Source: Anaerolineae bacterium
GTDB taxonomy: Bacteria > Chloroflexota > Anaerolineae > Aggregatilineales > Phototrophicaceae
Assembly (NCBI GenBank): GCA_022822545.1
Contig: JAJEBE010000032.1
Location: 62,001-126,000 of the forward strand
Length of the DNA stretch: 64,000 bases
Reading direction: 5' to 3'
The number at the start of each line of letters is the position of its first letter. Position 1 is the first letter of the stretch. The position numbers and the translations under genes are program-made. Shown piece by piece: positions 1-7,944 of the stretch. The notes below the pieces were generated by a model that worked only from the letters and a program-made list of their open reading frames with translations, ran no database searches and was not told the DNA's origin.

Positions 1-113
1 AGCAGTATTTGTTGAATCTGGAGCGGGAGGCTTTCTTGAGCTTGATTATGGAGACGAAGACGCAAGAGCGGATCATGCACATGCTGCAGACGAACAAACC
101 GCTGCGGAATTAG
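1..113 (+). CDS. 3-hydroxyacyl-CoA dehydrogenase, C-terminal end (partial)
   Basis: Reading from base 3 gives a 36-residue tail ending in [17 protein letters not shown] and a TAG stop. I recognise this as the C-terminus of the long 3-hydroxyacyl-CoA dehydrogenases of beta-oxidation, whose last residues are typically close to 'LEREAFLSL...KTQERI..ML.TGKPLRN'. The enzyme oxidises 3-hydroxyacyl-CoA to 3-ketoacyl-CoA with NAD+, the step before thiolase. A same-strand thiolase lies 2 kb downstream, so the two were probably once adjacent or co-transcribed. The piece is too short for the ORF track, and the rest lies outside the window. The family call rests on the short tail plus the thiolase context. 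Confidence 0.72.
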   Translation, partial: QYLLNLEREAFLSLIMETKTQERIMHMLQTNKPLRN

Positions 114-134
114 GTGGTCAGTCAAGCGGAAATC

Positions 135-737
135 CTATAGTTCTACGCCCGCAACCTTAAGTGCGAAACGGCGGAAAGTGTCCACTCTCTTCAATCTATT
201 AAGATCTGGCATGGCTCTTACGATCTGCTCAGCATGAATCCGATCAACATAGCGACGACCTCTGTGCTCTTTGAAGGTATTATTGAGGACAGACTTCGGA
301 TTTGGTATCTGATCCACTTTCCTGCGTCGTTGTATTGTGACCGGATGCGTTGGCCTTGACAACACGGATTCTATCGCTCTTTCATCCGCTAGAAGCCATG
401 CTTCAAGTTCCTGTTGAATACAGACAAGGTAAACTTCCTCGTTTTGCACATTAGCGCCGCGTAGCGAATCGTGTATTGCCTGTCGCTCCTCTTTCAGACA
501 TGGCTTGGATTTCGTGTTTGGCCAGGCTGGGCGTATATCCCAGATAATGACAACCCTGTCGCAGCAGTCTTCAAGCAGTTGAGCCGCTGCGCTCCCACAA
601 CCTGCGATCAGATTCGGCTTGTCGTCTAGCGTCCTAGCCTCGATCTGTATATCGGGATTGATTCGTTTAGCGAGTTGCATACATACTGTCTTGTCGGCAC
701 CGTCCGGTCCGCATTCGAAAATCATGCCGACCTTCAT
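135..737 (-). CDS. DUF4276 family (TOPRIM-like) protein, putative defence effector
   Basis: This 200-residue protein has the layout of DUF4276. An N-terminal beta strand ends in an acidic residue (MIFECGPDGADKTV, like the TOPRIM E-G motif), a second acidic strand follows (VVIIWDIRP), and then comes the family-typical QELEAWLLAD segment. It shares a 4-base ATGA overlap with the upstream ATPase, so the two are translationally coupled. From family knowledge, DUF4276/DUF4435/RloB-like proteins often pair with AAA ATPases of the OLD/ABC type in anti-phage systems, where the ATPase senses and the TOPRIM-like partner is a nuclease or toxin. That role is inferred here. The pair sits on the strand opposite to the flanking beta-oxidation genes. 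No catalytic residue beyond the motif resemblance can be proven from the sequence. Confidence 0.7.
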   Translation of the reverse strand: MKVGMIFECGPDGADKTVCMQLAKRINPDIQIEARTLDDKPNLIAGCGSAAAQLLEDCCDRVVIIWDIRPAWPNTKSKPCLKEERQAIHDSLRGANVQNEEVYLVCIQQELEAWLLADERAIESVLSRPTHPVTIQRRRKVDQIPNPKSVLNNTFKEHRGRRYVDRIHAEQIVRAMPDLNRLKRVDTFRRFALKVAGVEL

Positions 738-1981
738 GCGCCATCCTCGCGGCTTAGCACGCCCATAGTGTACAAGCGCCCCGGGCTGAATCGCCGTGAC
801 CAGCCTTCAAGCTCCGCCATGTCGGCCGGGCGTGAGAAAGTCGGTTCACCGTCTACCCGTTCCACAAGCACAATCGAAGATAATGGCAACAGATCCAGCA
901 AGTAAGGAGAATGTGTTGTGACAATCACTTGCGAGCGCCCACTTTCGACCAGATCTTGTATTTCGTCGACGATCAGATGAATCGTTCGCGGGTCAAGTCC
1001 GTTTTCGATTTCTTCGATAACAATCAGCGGCGGTGGCTCAGGATGACGGAAAAGCGCGAGCAAAGCAAGAACGCGCAAAGTACCTGTTGATAAGAGCCAG
1101 CCCATCACTTTGAAATCCTCTTCGGTCATTTCCAAGTGCATGCGCCGACCCAGCACACCAGTAAGAGCGGGCTTCAAGTCGCGCATGTAGGGCAAGACAT
1201 ACTGGACGGCTTCTAGTATGCCGTCGAAGACTCCGGGATAATGTTGAAGGATGTCGTCAAGGTATTCGGCGATGTTGGATCCGTCGCTCTTTAAGCGAAA
1301 GCTTCGACGACTGCGCCTTTGTGAGAGAGGAAACCTCATAGTATATGGATTGAGTGTCAGTAACTGCCAACCAGCAACCCAATCCTTCGCATGATAATTC
1401 AGTGCAAGGTCTCGGATGAATGACCTTCCGCGAGGAATCCGTTCGGGATCAATCATGCCTGGTAAACTAAGCTGCAAAGTGAAACCGCCCTCAATGCGGT
1501 TCCCATGGTTGTCCAATACCTCTCCCTCGCTGTTTCTAATAGCAGTTATCTTGCCACCTAACTTCAAAAACTCTTCAAAAACGAATACCGCGCTACCATC
1601 GAAGTTGGAAGTAACCGATAGTTTGTGAGAAAGTGAGCGGAATGTCTTTTCTATTCGAGAAGAACTAGACGTACTTATATGGTGGTCAACGCGGAATTCT
1701 ATGGGATTGACATGGTATTCCATTCGGTCGTCAGCCCCGTTGTCCAAAGATGGCATAGCTCCGTGTCGAATGTACTCAAATCCGAGCCAATCGTTCATCG
1801 CTTCGTCCAACCCGTCTGTCACGATGCGCTGGTAAGTCTGCAAGCCTTCGACCAAGCTGCTCTTGCCAGACCCGTTGTCCCCAATCAGCACCGTCAGCGG
1901 CGTGAACTTGACGTCACCGCTGTCTTTGATAGCCTTGAAATTCTTCAGCCGAAAGGACTTCAGCGCCAGCTTGTTCGCCAT
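734..1981 (-). CDS. AAA/OLD-like ABC-type ATPase, putative defence sensor
   Basis: The protein has 415 residues from the chosen ATG. It begins with the SMC/RecF-like fold LKSFRLKNFKAIKD and Walker A GDNGSGKSS. An ABC-signature-like STGTLRVLALLALF follows, then Walker B PLIVIEEIENGLDP and the H-loop VIVTTHSPYLLD near the C-terminus. This order matches AAA_15/AAA_21 ATPases. The ORF-track start at 2413 runs far into the thiolase on the other strand. I chose 1981 because GGAG lies 7 bases upstream, while an in-frame ATG at 2011 has no such site. The downstream gene overlaps by ATGA. Base composition looks more AT-rich than the neighbours (A-rich patches near 1560-1680), which fits transfer but was not measured. 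Defence is inferred from family and partner. Confidence 0.8.
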   Translation of the reverse strand: MANKLALKSFRLKNFKAIKDSGDVKFTPLTVLIGDNGSGKSSLVEGLQTYQRIVTDGLDEAMNDWLGFEYIRHGAMPSLDNGADDRMEYHVNPIEFRVDHHISTSSSSRIEKTFRSLSHKLSVTSNFDGSAVFVFEEFLKLGGKITAIRNSEGEVLDNHGNRIEGGFTLQLSLPGMIDPERIPRGRSFIRDLALNYHAKDWVAGWQLLTLNPYTMRFPLSQRRSRRSFRLKSDGSNIAEYLDDILQHYPGVFDGILEAVQYVLPYMRDLKPALTGVLGRRMHLEMTEEDFKVMGWLLSTGTLRVLALLALFRHPEPPPLIVIEEIENGLDPRTIHLIVDEIQDLVESGRSQVIVTTHSPYLLDLLPLSSIVLVERVDGEPTFSRPADMAELEGWSRRFSPGRLYTMGVLSREDGA

Positions 1982-2034
1982 CTCAATACTCCATTCCCCG
2001 CTCGCGTCCATAATACCACAGTGGACATAATGCA

Positions 2035-2062
2035 TTGACCACCCGCCCATATTCGCTAAGAT
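2035..2062 (+). promoter_or_regulatory. Candidate sigma70 promoter for the thiolase gene
   Basis: TTGACC, a 16-base spacer and TAAGAT lie 30 bases upstream of the thiolase ATG. The -35 matches at 5 of 6 bases and the -10 at 4 of 6. The site falls between the divergent ATPase and thiolase genes, so the thiolase appears to have its own promoter after the interruption of the dehydrogenase-thiolase pair. Confidence 0.4.
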
Positions 2063-2093
2063 ACAGCTACGAAGACCTGAAAGGACTAATCCT

Positions 2094-3278
2094 ATGCGCC
2101 AAGCAGTGATCGTAGCGGCAGCGCGCACGGCCGTGGGCAAGGCGGTCCGCGGCAATACCAAGAACGCGCGTTCGGATGATATGGCGGCGACGGTCATCGC
2201 TGATCTTATCCGCAAGACCGACGGCGCGCTTGACCCGCAAGACATCGACGATGTCATCATGGGCTGCGCCATGCCGGAGGGATCGCAGGGCATGAATTTC
2301 GCTCGCGTCATCGCCTTGCGCGCCGGCTTGCCGGTGGATACGCCGGGGCAGACTGTCAACCGGTTTTGCTCGAGCGGCTTGCAGACGATTGCGCTGGCGG
2401 CCAACAGCATCATCGCCGACCAAGCTGATGTCGTGATCGCCGGGGGCGCCGAGTCGATGTCCTCCGTGCCGATGACCGGGCATCACCTCAGCCCCAACCC
2501 GCACATGGCGGCGCAGGACCCCAATGTCTATATGAGCATGGGACTGACGGCGGAGCGCGTCGTTTCTGAATTCGGAATCAGCCGCGAAGATATGGACGAA
2601 TTTGCCTATAACAGTCATCGCAAGGCTGCCGCCGCCACTGACGCCGGCTACTTCGCCGAGGAGATTGTGCCATTCGAATGGGAGGAGGCGGTGGTCGGCG
2701 AAGACGGGATGCCGGCTGCTGTCCGCAAAGCGCTGGTCCATGACGAGCATTTGCGGCGCGAGACCACCATTGAGGCGCTCGCCGGTCTCAAGCCGGTCTT
2801 CAAGCCAAATGGGTCGGTGACGGCAGGTAATTCCAGCCCCTTGAGCGATGGGGCGGCGGCCGTGATTGTGATGGAGCGGGGGAAAGCGGAGCAACTGGGG
2901 CTAAAGCCGCTGGCGCGCTTCGTCGGCTTTGCTGTGGCCGGCGTCCGCCCGGAGATCATGGGCGTGGGACCTATCAAAGCGGCGCCGAAAGCGCTGGAGC
3001 GCTGCGGCATGTCGTTGGAGGACATCGACATCATTGAATTGAATGAAGCTTTCGCCTCTCAGTCGCTGGCGGTCATGCGCGAGTTGGAGTTGAATCCGGA
3101 GATTGTGAATGTCAATGGCGGCGCCATCGCGTTGGGGCATCCCCTGGGTTGTACCGGCGCCAAGCTGACCGTGCAAATCATCAACGAGATGAGACGCCGC
3201 GACAGCAACTATGGCATGGTGACGATGTGTATCGGCGGCGGGATGGGCGCGGCGGGCATCTTCCAGAACCTTAACTAG
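2094..3278 (+). CDS. Acetyl-CoA acetyltransferase / 3-ketoacyl-CoA thiolase
   Basis: This full-length 394-residue thiolase catalyses CoA-dependent cleavage of 3-ketoacyl-CoA or the reverse condensation. The nucleophilic cysteine is C92 in [21 protein letters not shown] follows, then the NEAFA motif, the catalytic histidine in [16 protein letters not shown] (about residue 350) and the C-terminal acid/base cysteine in [12 protein letters not shown]. The start is ATG at 2094, preceded by AAAGGA. It belongs functionally with the dehydrogenase whose end lies at 1-113. Whether it is degradative (fadA) or biosynthetic (acetoacetyl-CoA) cannot be told from sequence alone, but the dehydrogenase neighbour favours beta-oxidation. 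It converges with the histidine kinase gene 8 bases away. Confidence 0.95.
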   Translation: MRQAVIVAAARTAVGKAVRGNTKNARSDDMAATVIADLIRKTDGALDPQDIDDVIMGCAMPEGSQGMNFARVIALRAGLPVDTPGQTVNRFCSSGLQTIALAANSIIADQADVVIAGGAESMSSVPMTGHHLSPNPHMAAQDPNVYMSMGLTAERVVSEFGISREDMDEFAYNSHRKAAAATDAGYFAEEIVPFEWEEAVVGEDGMPAAVRKALVHDEHLRRETTIEALAGLKPVFKPNGSVTAGNSSPLSDGAAAVIVMERGKAEQLGLKPLARFVGFAVAGVRPEIMGVGPIKAAPKALERCGMSLEDIDIIELNEAFASQSLAVMRELELNPEIVNVNGGAIALGHPLGCTGAKLTVQIINEMRRRDSNYGMVTMCIGGGMGAAGIFQNLN

Positions 3279-3286
3279 CGGATGCT

Positions 3287-4699
3287 CTAAGGCAACTGGC
3301 TGTCCGCCTGCAGGGGCAACCTGAATTCTACAGTTGTTCCGCGTCCGATGCCCTCGCTCTTGACGGCAATAGCGCCACCGTGCGCCTCAATGATCGCCCG
3401 AGCGATATCCAGTCCCAACCCCCTTCCAGGACTGCGGGATTGCTCCGCCCGGTAGAAGCGATCAAAGATATGCGGCAAATCAGCCGGCTCAATTCCCGCG
3501 CCATCATCTGCGACCGAAATTTCCACGTATTTGTCCTGTTCCAATGTTGCCGCGATAATTACCTGCCCTCCTTCTGAGTGTTGCAGTGCGTTGTGTATGA
3601 TATTCCCAAGAGCTTGACGAACTCGCGCCGGGTCAAGTTGGAATGTTGGCAATTGAGAACCGGAGTTTAGCGATAGGCTAATGCGGCGGGCCTGTGCTTG
3701 TGGTTGCCAACGTTCAACTTCGCTAATCAATAGTTGCCCGAGATCGCATTGTTCAAGGCGGAGTTGCAGCTCGCCGGAGTCGGTTTCAGCCAGCCAATTC
3801 AAGTCGTTGACCAGATTGCGCAGCATAGTCACTTCTTGAATGATGTGTTGCGCCGCCGGCCCGGGCTCTTGCAGGTCATCCAGCAGTCCTTTGGCTTCCA
3901 GTTGAATCACGGTCAAGGGGGTGTTGAGTTCATGGGAGACGTCATTTATCAAGCGTTTGCGCAAGTCACGCTGTCTTTGCAGGGCGGTCGTCATTTGATT
4001 AAACGTGGCGCTCATCTGCCCCAGTTCATCATTCGATGTGATTGGCAGCAAAGTCGCGTCATCGCGCTGGGCTACCGCTTGGGCGGCGCTTATCAAAGCG
4101 GAGATCGGCGCGGTAATCCGTCTCGATAGCGAAGTCGCCAGTAATAAAGCGATGATCAAAATGAACAATCCGCTCGCGATGAAACTGAGGAGCAGTTCAC
4201 GCAGAAAACCGCTCGATTCCGTCTCCAGAAAATTCTGGTTGACATCCAAGTAGACAAAGCCCACAACCTGCCCCGTCTGCAAATCCTGGATCTCCCTACG
4301 CTGGCCAGACAGGACCCGAGCCATCTCGCCGATTTCAAGTTCAGAAAAATTATCGCGGATACTCCGTCCCGCCAGATCAACAATGACAACACGGAGCCTG
4401 TCGATATGAAAACCTTCATCGTCTTCGCCGTTGCTTTCATGCCCTTCCCGATGCTCGGTTTCAGATTCATAAAGGTAGCCCGCAGTCGATAATGCCATAT
4501 CGACAGTGTCCCAGCCTTTAACCGCCGTGTAGGCTCGGCTCAATTGCCGCGCCAGATTGCTCGCTTCTATGCGACCCAATCCGCTCACGAAGGCATCGAG
4601 CTGCCGCTGGATCGTGTAATAACTCGCTGCCCAATTCCATGCGATCGTCAGGACAATAACGATGATCAATACACGCGTGATGCGCCAGCGCAATGACAT
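3287..4699 (-). CDS. HAMP-containing sensor histidine kinase
   Basis: This 470-residue inner-membrane sensor kinase resembles BaeS/CpxA in layout. TM1 is about residues 8-27 and TM2 about 169-190, enclosing an extracytoplasmic sensor region of about 140 residues that includes an acidic/His patch near 80-100. HAMP is about 191-243. The phosphoacceptor is H256 in NDVSHELNTPL, followed by the N-box (NIIHNALQHS), G1 (DDGAGIEP) and G2 (GRGLGLDIA). It starts 2 bases after the response-regulator stop, so both are translated from one mRNA. The signal is unknown. The secreted repeat protein upstream in the same direction may be a target or the sensed ligand, which is inference only. Confidence 0.93.
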   Translation of the reverse strand: MSLRWRITRVLIIVIVLTIAWNWAASYYTIQRQLDAFVSGLGRIEASNLARQLSRAYTAVKGWDTVDMALSTAGYLYESETEHREGHESNGEDDEGFHIDRLRVVIVDLAGRSIRDNFSELEIGEMARVLSGQRREIQDLQTGQVVGFVYLDVNQNFLETESSGFLRELLLSFIASGLFILIIALLLATSLSRRITAPISALISAAQAVAQRDDATLLPITSNDELGQMSATFNQMTTALQRQRDLRKRLINDVSHELNTPLTVIQLEAKGLLDDLQEPGPAAQHIIQEVTMLRNLVNDLNWLAETDSGELQLRLEQCDLGQLLISEVERWQPQAQARRISLSLNSGSQLPTFQLDPARVRQALGNIIHNALQHSEGGQVIIAATLEQDKYVEISVADDGAGIEPADLPHIFDRFYRAEQSRSPGRGLGLDIARAIIEAHGGAIAVKSEGIGRGTTVEFRLPLQADSQLP

Positions 4700-4701
4700 T
4701 G

Positions 4702-5376
4702 TCAGTCCTCTACGATAAATCGGTAGCCCGCGCCGTAAACGGTCTGAATCGGCTGATGGCCCCCGCTTGCCAGTTGTTTGCGCAAGCGAAGGATGTGATT
4801 GTCTACGGCCCGGTCAAAGCCATCATAGTCGTTGTCGAACGCCAGTGTGATGAGTTGGTCCCGTGTGAGCAGTTGATTGGGATGACGCATGAAAGCAGCC
4901 AGCAGGGCAAACTGCGTCTGGCTCAAGGCGATCGGTCGCTCGTCGATCGTCACGCTCTGAGTCGTCAAATTCAGGCTGATTTTCCCGCCGGTCAGGACTT
5001 GCTGGACTTCGCTATGAACACGGCGCAGCACAGCCTTGGCCCGGGCGACCACTTCATCAGGATTAAAGGGTTTGACGATATAGTCATCCGCGCCAGTGTC
5101 CAGCCCCTTGATACGATCAGTATGCGTTTCTTTCGCTGTCAGCATGATGATCGGAACATCAGACTCGCGGCGCAAGATATTGCAAACTTCAATGCCGTCA
5201 CGGCGCGGAAGCATTAAATCCAGCAGGATTAATTCGGGCGACAGTCTGCGAGCAGCGGAAAGCCCGGCCTCGCCATCATAAGCGATCTCGGCGCTGAAGC
5301 CGGCTCGTTCGAAATATACCTTTATCCAGTTGGCGATACGTCTGTCGTCTTCAATGATCAGAACGGTTTGGCTCAT
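4702..5376 (-). CDS. OmpR/PhoB-family response regulator
   Basis: The protein has 224 residues from ATG 5376. The receiver domain carries acidic residues at its N-terminus (IIEDD), the phosphorylated aspartate D53 in LILLDLMLP and the conserved K102 in YIVKPF. A C-terminal winged helix ends in GAGYRFIVED. The ORF-track start at 5388 is a TTG. ATG 5376 has GAGAGG four bases upstream and is preferred. It is the cognate partner of the adjacent histidine kinase. The 121-base gap upstream holds an inverted repeat and a strong hairpin, so the two-component genes may be regulated separately from the secreted protein gene before them. Confidence 0.95.
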   Translation of the reverse strand: MSQTVLIIEDDRRIANWIKVYFERAGFSAEIAYDGEAGLSAARRLSPELILLDLMLPRRDGIEVCNILRRESDVPIIMLTAKETHTDRIKGLDTGADDYIVKPFNPDEVVARAKAVLRRVHSEVQQVLTGGKISLNLTTQSVTIDERPIALSQTQFALLAAFMRHPNQLLTRDQLITLAFDNDYDGFDRAVDNHILRLRKQLASGGHQPIQTVYGAGYRFIVED

Positions 5377-5401
5377 GACACCTCTCAAAAGGGAGAACTC
5401 A

Positions 5402-5430
5402 GGCGCGCTGTCACTATTTTACAACGCGCC
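5402..5430. repeat. Inverted repeat GGCGCG-N17-CGCGCC upstream of the response regulator
   Basis: Two perfect 6-base arms flank an AT-rich centre. On the - strand the centre contains TAAAAT, a possible -10 element for the two-component genes. The position about 26 bases upstream of the response-regulator start suits an operator, possibly autoregulatory. It could equally be a weak hairpin. Confidence 0.35.
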
Positions 5431-5448
5431 CGAGTATCGGACTTATTT

Positions 5449-5478
5449 GGGAACTGCTTCTACCTTGAAGCAGTCCCC
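5449..5478 (-). terminator. 12-bp hairpin between the secreted repeat-protein gene and the response regulator
   Basis: On the - strand GGGGACTGCTTC and GAAGCAGTTCCC pair over 12 bases with one G-T wobble around a 6-base loop. It starts 20 bases after the upstream stop codon. It is followed by AAATAAG rather than a T-tract, so it may protect or process the mRNA rather than terminate it. Confidence 0.45.
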
Positions 5479-5497
5479 GCTGTTAGGGCTTGGCCGA

Positions 5498-6955
5498 TCA
5501 GCCGCTGCCGCCCTCACTTCCGCGGCCATGTTCGCCGCTGCTTTCACGTCCGCCGTGCTCGCCGGCGCCTTCGCTGCCGCCGCGTCCGCCATGCTCGCCG
5601 CTGTTTTCACCGCTGCCGCTGCCTTCGCCCATGCCGAATTCCGCATGGGGCGCCCAGGTATCAAAGGCTTGGCTTGTGGCTGGGATGGTGACTGACAACT
5701 GGTAGCCGGGCGGCACATCAGTCGGGGTCGTTGGTCCCAGTTCTACGCCATTGGACAGGTGGATCTCCACCCGCGCCCGCGTCAGCGTAGCGTTGCTCAT
5801 GTTGACGACCTTGCCGATGAAGCGATTGTTGGTCTCATCGTAGCGCATGACCAGGCGCGCGCCATTGCGGGTGACATCGTAGATTTGATTCAGCGCCAGG
5901 GCATTGGCGCCGCTGCCTTCGGTCGCATCGCCGCTGCTGCTTTCAAGTCCTTCGCCGCCGCGTCCGCCGTGCTCGCCAGCGCCTTCACCCGAGCCTTCGC
6001 CGGACCCTTCAGTATTCACCGGTCCGGGCCCGCCGCAGTCGAAGACTTCGGGATGAATCTCCCAGGCGTCGAAAGCGACGCCAGCGGCCAGGGGTTCGTC
6101 AGCGACCAGCAACTCGACAGGCATGCGCGCGCCGGGCGCCAGGTCGCCAACCGGCTGCGGTCCCAGTTCCACTACTGTTTGCGCGCCTTGCTTCAGGTTC
6201 AGCTCGATCTGAACAAAGCACAGGGTCGTGTCGCCGGGGTTCTCGACGAAGCCGGTGAATGCGCCGCGGGCCGCATCGTAGGCCATAGACGTTCTGACGC
6301 CGTTGACGATGCCGTCCCAGCTTTCATCCAGGGCCAGGATGGGGCTGGAGGGGTCGCCGCTTTCGCCAGCGCCTTCGCCGCCGCTGCCTTCAAGTCCTTC
6401 GCCGCCGCGTCCGCCGTGTTCGCCGGCGCCTTCGCCGCCGCTGCCTTCGCTCATGCCAACCTCGGCATGGGGCGTCCAGGAATCAAAGGGTTGCGTGCCG
6501 GCATCCAGGACGATAGCCAGGATTTCGCCAGCCGGCAGATCGGTGGGGGTGGTCGGCCCCAGTTCTACGCCGTTGGACAGGTGGATTTCCACCCGCACCC
6601 GCGTCAGCATCGCGCTGGTCGTGTTTTCGACCGTGCCGATGAACTGATTGTTGGCGGCATCGTAGCTCAGGATCAAGCGAGCGCCGTTGCGGGTGACATC
6701 GTAGATTTCGTCCAGGGCCAGGGCATTCGCGCCAGCGCGTTCGGCCGCATCGCCGCCGCTGCCGCTGCTTCCGCTGTGCTCGCCGGCACCTTCGCTGCCG
6801 CTACCGCCTTCGCTGGATTCGGTCCGATGTTCGCCGCCTCCTTCGGACGATCCGGACTCCTGACCCAGCGCTAGTCCGAACATACTATATGCGCTGATTA
6901 TAACGATGATGAGGATCATCGTGATGCTCGCGCTCCACAGCTTGCTCCGCTTCAT
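5498..6955 (-). CDS. Secreted three-domain protein with Gly/Glu/Ser/His-rich repeat linkers
   Basis: This 485-residue exported protein begins with MKRSK and a hydrophobic stretch to about residue 30 (signal peptide or anchor). It carries three copies of a beta-rich domain of about 95 residues (77-168, 206-306, 350-442). Copies 1 and 3 are almost identical (YDVTRNGAR, RVEIHLSNGVELGPTTPTD, HAE.GM); copy 2 is divergent. The pattern resembles FxLYD-type extracellular domains, which is a tentative match. The domains are joined by linkers built from units like EGAGEHGGRGGEG, and the C-terminus is entirely such sequence. The RBS-like AGAGGTG precedes the ATG. No enzyme motif is visible. The nearby two-component system is a plausible regulator. 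Similar linkers and domains imply internal duplication and possible length variation. Confidence 0.75.
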   Translation of the reverse strand: MKRSKLWSASITMILIIVIISAYSMFGLALGQESGSSEGGGEHRTESSEGGSGSEGAGEHSGSSGSGGDAAERAGANALALDEIYDVTRNGARLILSYDAANNQFIGTVENTTSAMLTRVRVEIHLSNGVELGPTTPTDLPAGEILAIVLDAGTQPFDSWTPHAEVGMSEGSGGEGAGEHGGRGGEGLEGSGGEGAGESGDPSSPILALDESWDGIVNGVRTSMAYDAARGAFTGFVENPGDTTLCFVQIELNLKQGAQTVVELGPQPVGDLAPGARMPVELLVADEPLAAGVAFDAWEIHPEVFDCGGPGPVNTEGSGEGSGEGAGEHGGRGGEGLESSSGDATEGSGANALALNQIYDVTRNGARLVMRYDETNNRFIGKVVNMSNATLTRARVEIHLSNGVELGPTTPTDVPPGYQLSVTIPATSQAFDTWAPHAEFGMGEGSGSGENSGEHGGRGGSEGAGEHGGRESSGEHGRGSEGGSG

Positions 6956-7122
6956 GTGTACACCTCTTTCTGAACTCTGCTGATTGGCTTTGCTGAGGAT
7001 TTCTCCTCATTACCCGCAGATTAGCGATGAATTGTCGTACAATTATCTCAATTGCAGACCAATTCGATCCGCTTCAGGCGTATCTTATTTTCCTTATCAT
7101 CTACACTGGGAGGCATGACATT

Positions 7123-7152
7123 TTGACAAGCGTTATCCTGTCTGAGAATGAT
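7123..7152 (+). promoter_or_regulatory. Candidate sigma70 promoter for the methyltransferase gene
   Basis: A perfect TTGACA is followed after 18 bases by AATGAT, 15 bases upstream of the ATG. The -10 is weak (4 of 6), and the short distance implies a near-leaderless or very short 5' UTR. The same 211-base gap carries the divergent start of the secreted repeat protein. Confidence 0.42.
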
Positions 7153-7166
7153 TCCAGGGGCTGAGG

Positions 7167-7934
7167 ATGTCCGCGTTTTATACGGCAGTGGCGCGCTACT
7201 ATGATGCCGAGAACAGCGACAAGACTGACGATCTCGCCATGTACAGCAGGCTGGCGGCGGAGGCAACGGGAGGCATCCTTGATGTTGGCTGCGGCACGGG
7301 GCGGGTGTTAATTCATCTGGCGCAAGGGGGACACAGGACGCATGGCATCGAAAAGGACCGCGCGATGCTGGACCGGTTGGAACTCAAACTGAATTTGCTG
7401 CCAGAGCTTCGCGAGCATATTACCTACGTGTATGGCGACGTCCTGACCCATCGATGGTCCTGCAATTTCGGTTTGATTCTGCTGACCTACAACGCATTGA
7501 TGCACTTCCATGAACTGGAAGAGCAGATCACGCTGCTGCGGAATCTGCGGGGCTGCCTCGCTGCTAATGGTCTTCTGGTAATCGACTTGCCAAACGCCGG
7601 CCTCGCTTTTGCCTCGGAGGACAGCGATGGGCTAAACCTTGAGCGCAGCTTCCTCGAACCTGATACGGGCCACTTGATCATGTTGCAGTCGGTCAACTAT
7701 ATTGACCGCGCGGAGCAGATCTTGAGCGTGGAATGGATATACGATGAGGTAGATGGCGATGGCGCGGTCAAGCGTCTAATTGCGCCGCATCGACTGCGCT
7801 ATTTCTTCCTGCCGGAATTGCGGCTGCTGCTGGAGCGTTGCGGTTTCGCCCTGCGAACGGCGCAAGGCGACGCAGATGGCGGCCCTTATAATGCCGAGAG
7901 CGAGCGTATGATCGTATATGCGGTCGGCATTTGA
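7167..7934 (+). CDS. Class I SAM-dependent methyltransferase
   Basis: The 255-residue protein has the SAM-binding motif I GILDVGCGTGRVLIHLA at about residues 32-48 and an acidic residue ending the next strand (HGIEKD). Motif III-like LLVIDLPNAG follows. The order is typical of Methyltransf_11/25 enzymes acting on small molecules. The substrate is not recognisable. The start at ATG 7167 is preceded by GGGGCTGAGG. The next gene begins 10 bases after its stop (or overlaps it, if an earlier ATG is used), so the two are probably co-transcribed. Confidence 0.85.
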   Translation: MSAFYTAVARYYDAENSDKTDDLAMYSRLAAEATGGILDVGCGTGRVLIHLAQGGHRTHGIEKDRAMLDRLELKLNLLPELREHITYVYGDVLTHRWSCNFGLILLTYNALMHFHELEEQITLLRNLRGCLAANGLLVIDLPNAGLAFASEDSDGLNLERSFLEPDTGHLIMLQSVNYIDRAEQILSVEWIYDEVDGDGAVKRLIAPHRLRYFFLPELRLLLERCGFALRTAQGDADGGPYNAESERMIVYAVGI

Positions 7935-7944
7935 CTTGCGAAGT

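Noticed and set aside
113-2043. GGTGGTCA (113-120) and TGACCACC (2036-2043) as terminal inverted repeats of a mobile element
   Set aside because: The geometry conflicts with the direct repeats (left arm outside, right arm inside), and GGTGGTCA also occurs inside the ATPase gene near 1681, so chance is likely.
1982-2413. N-terminal extension of the ATPase ORF
   Set aside because: It lies antisense to the thiolase and across its promoter, and the RBS supports ATG 1981.
2067-2894. 275-aa - strand ORF opposite the thiolase
   Set aside because: Antisense shadow of a fully conserved thiolase.
5759-6874. 371-aa + strand ORF in the secreted repeat-protein region
   Set aside because: It is an Ala-rich antisense shadow of the GC-rich repeat gene. 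The - strand frame has a signal peptide, coherent domains and an RBS.
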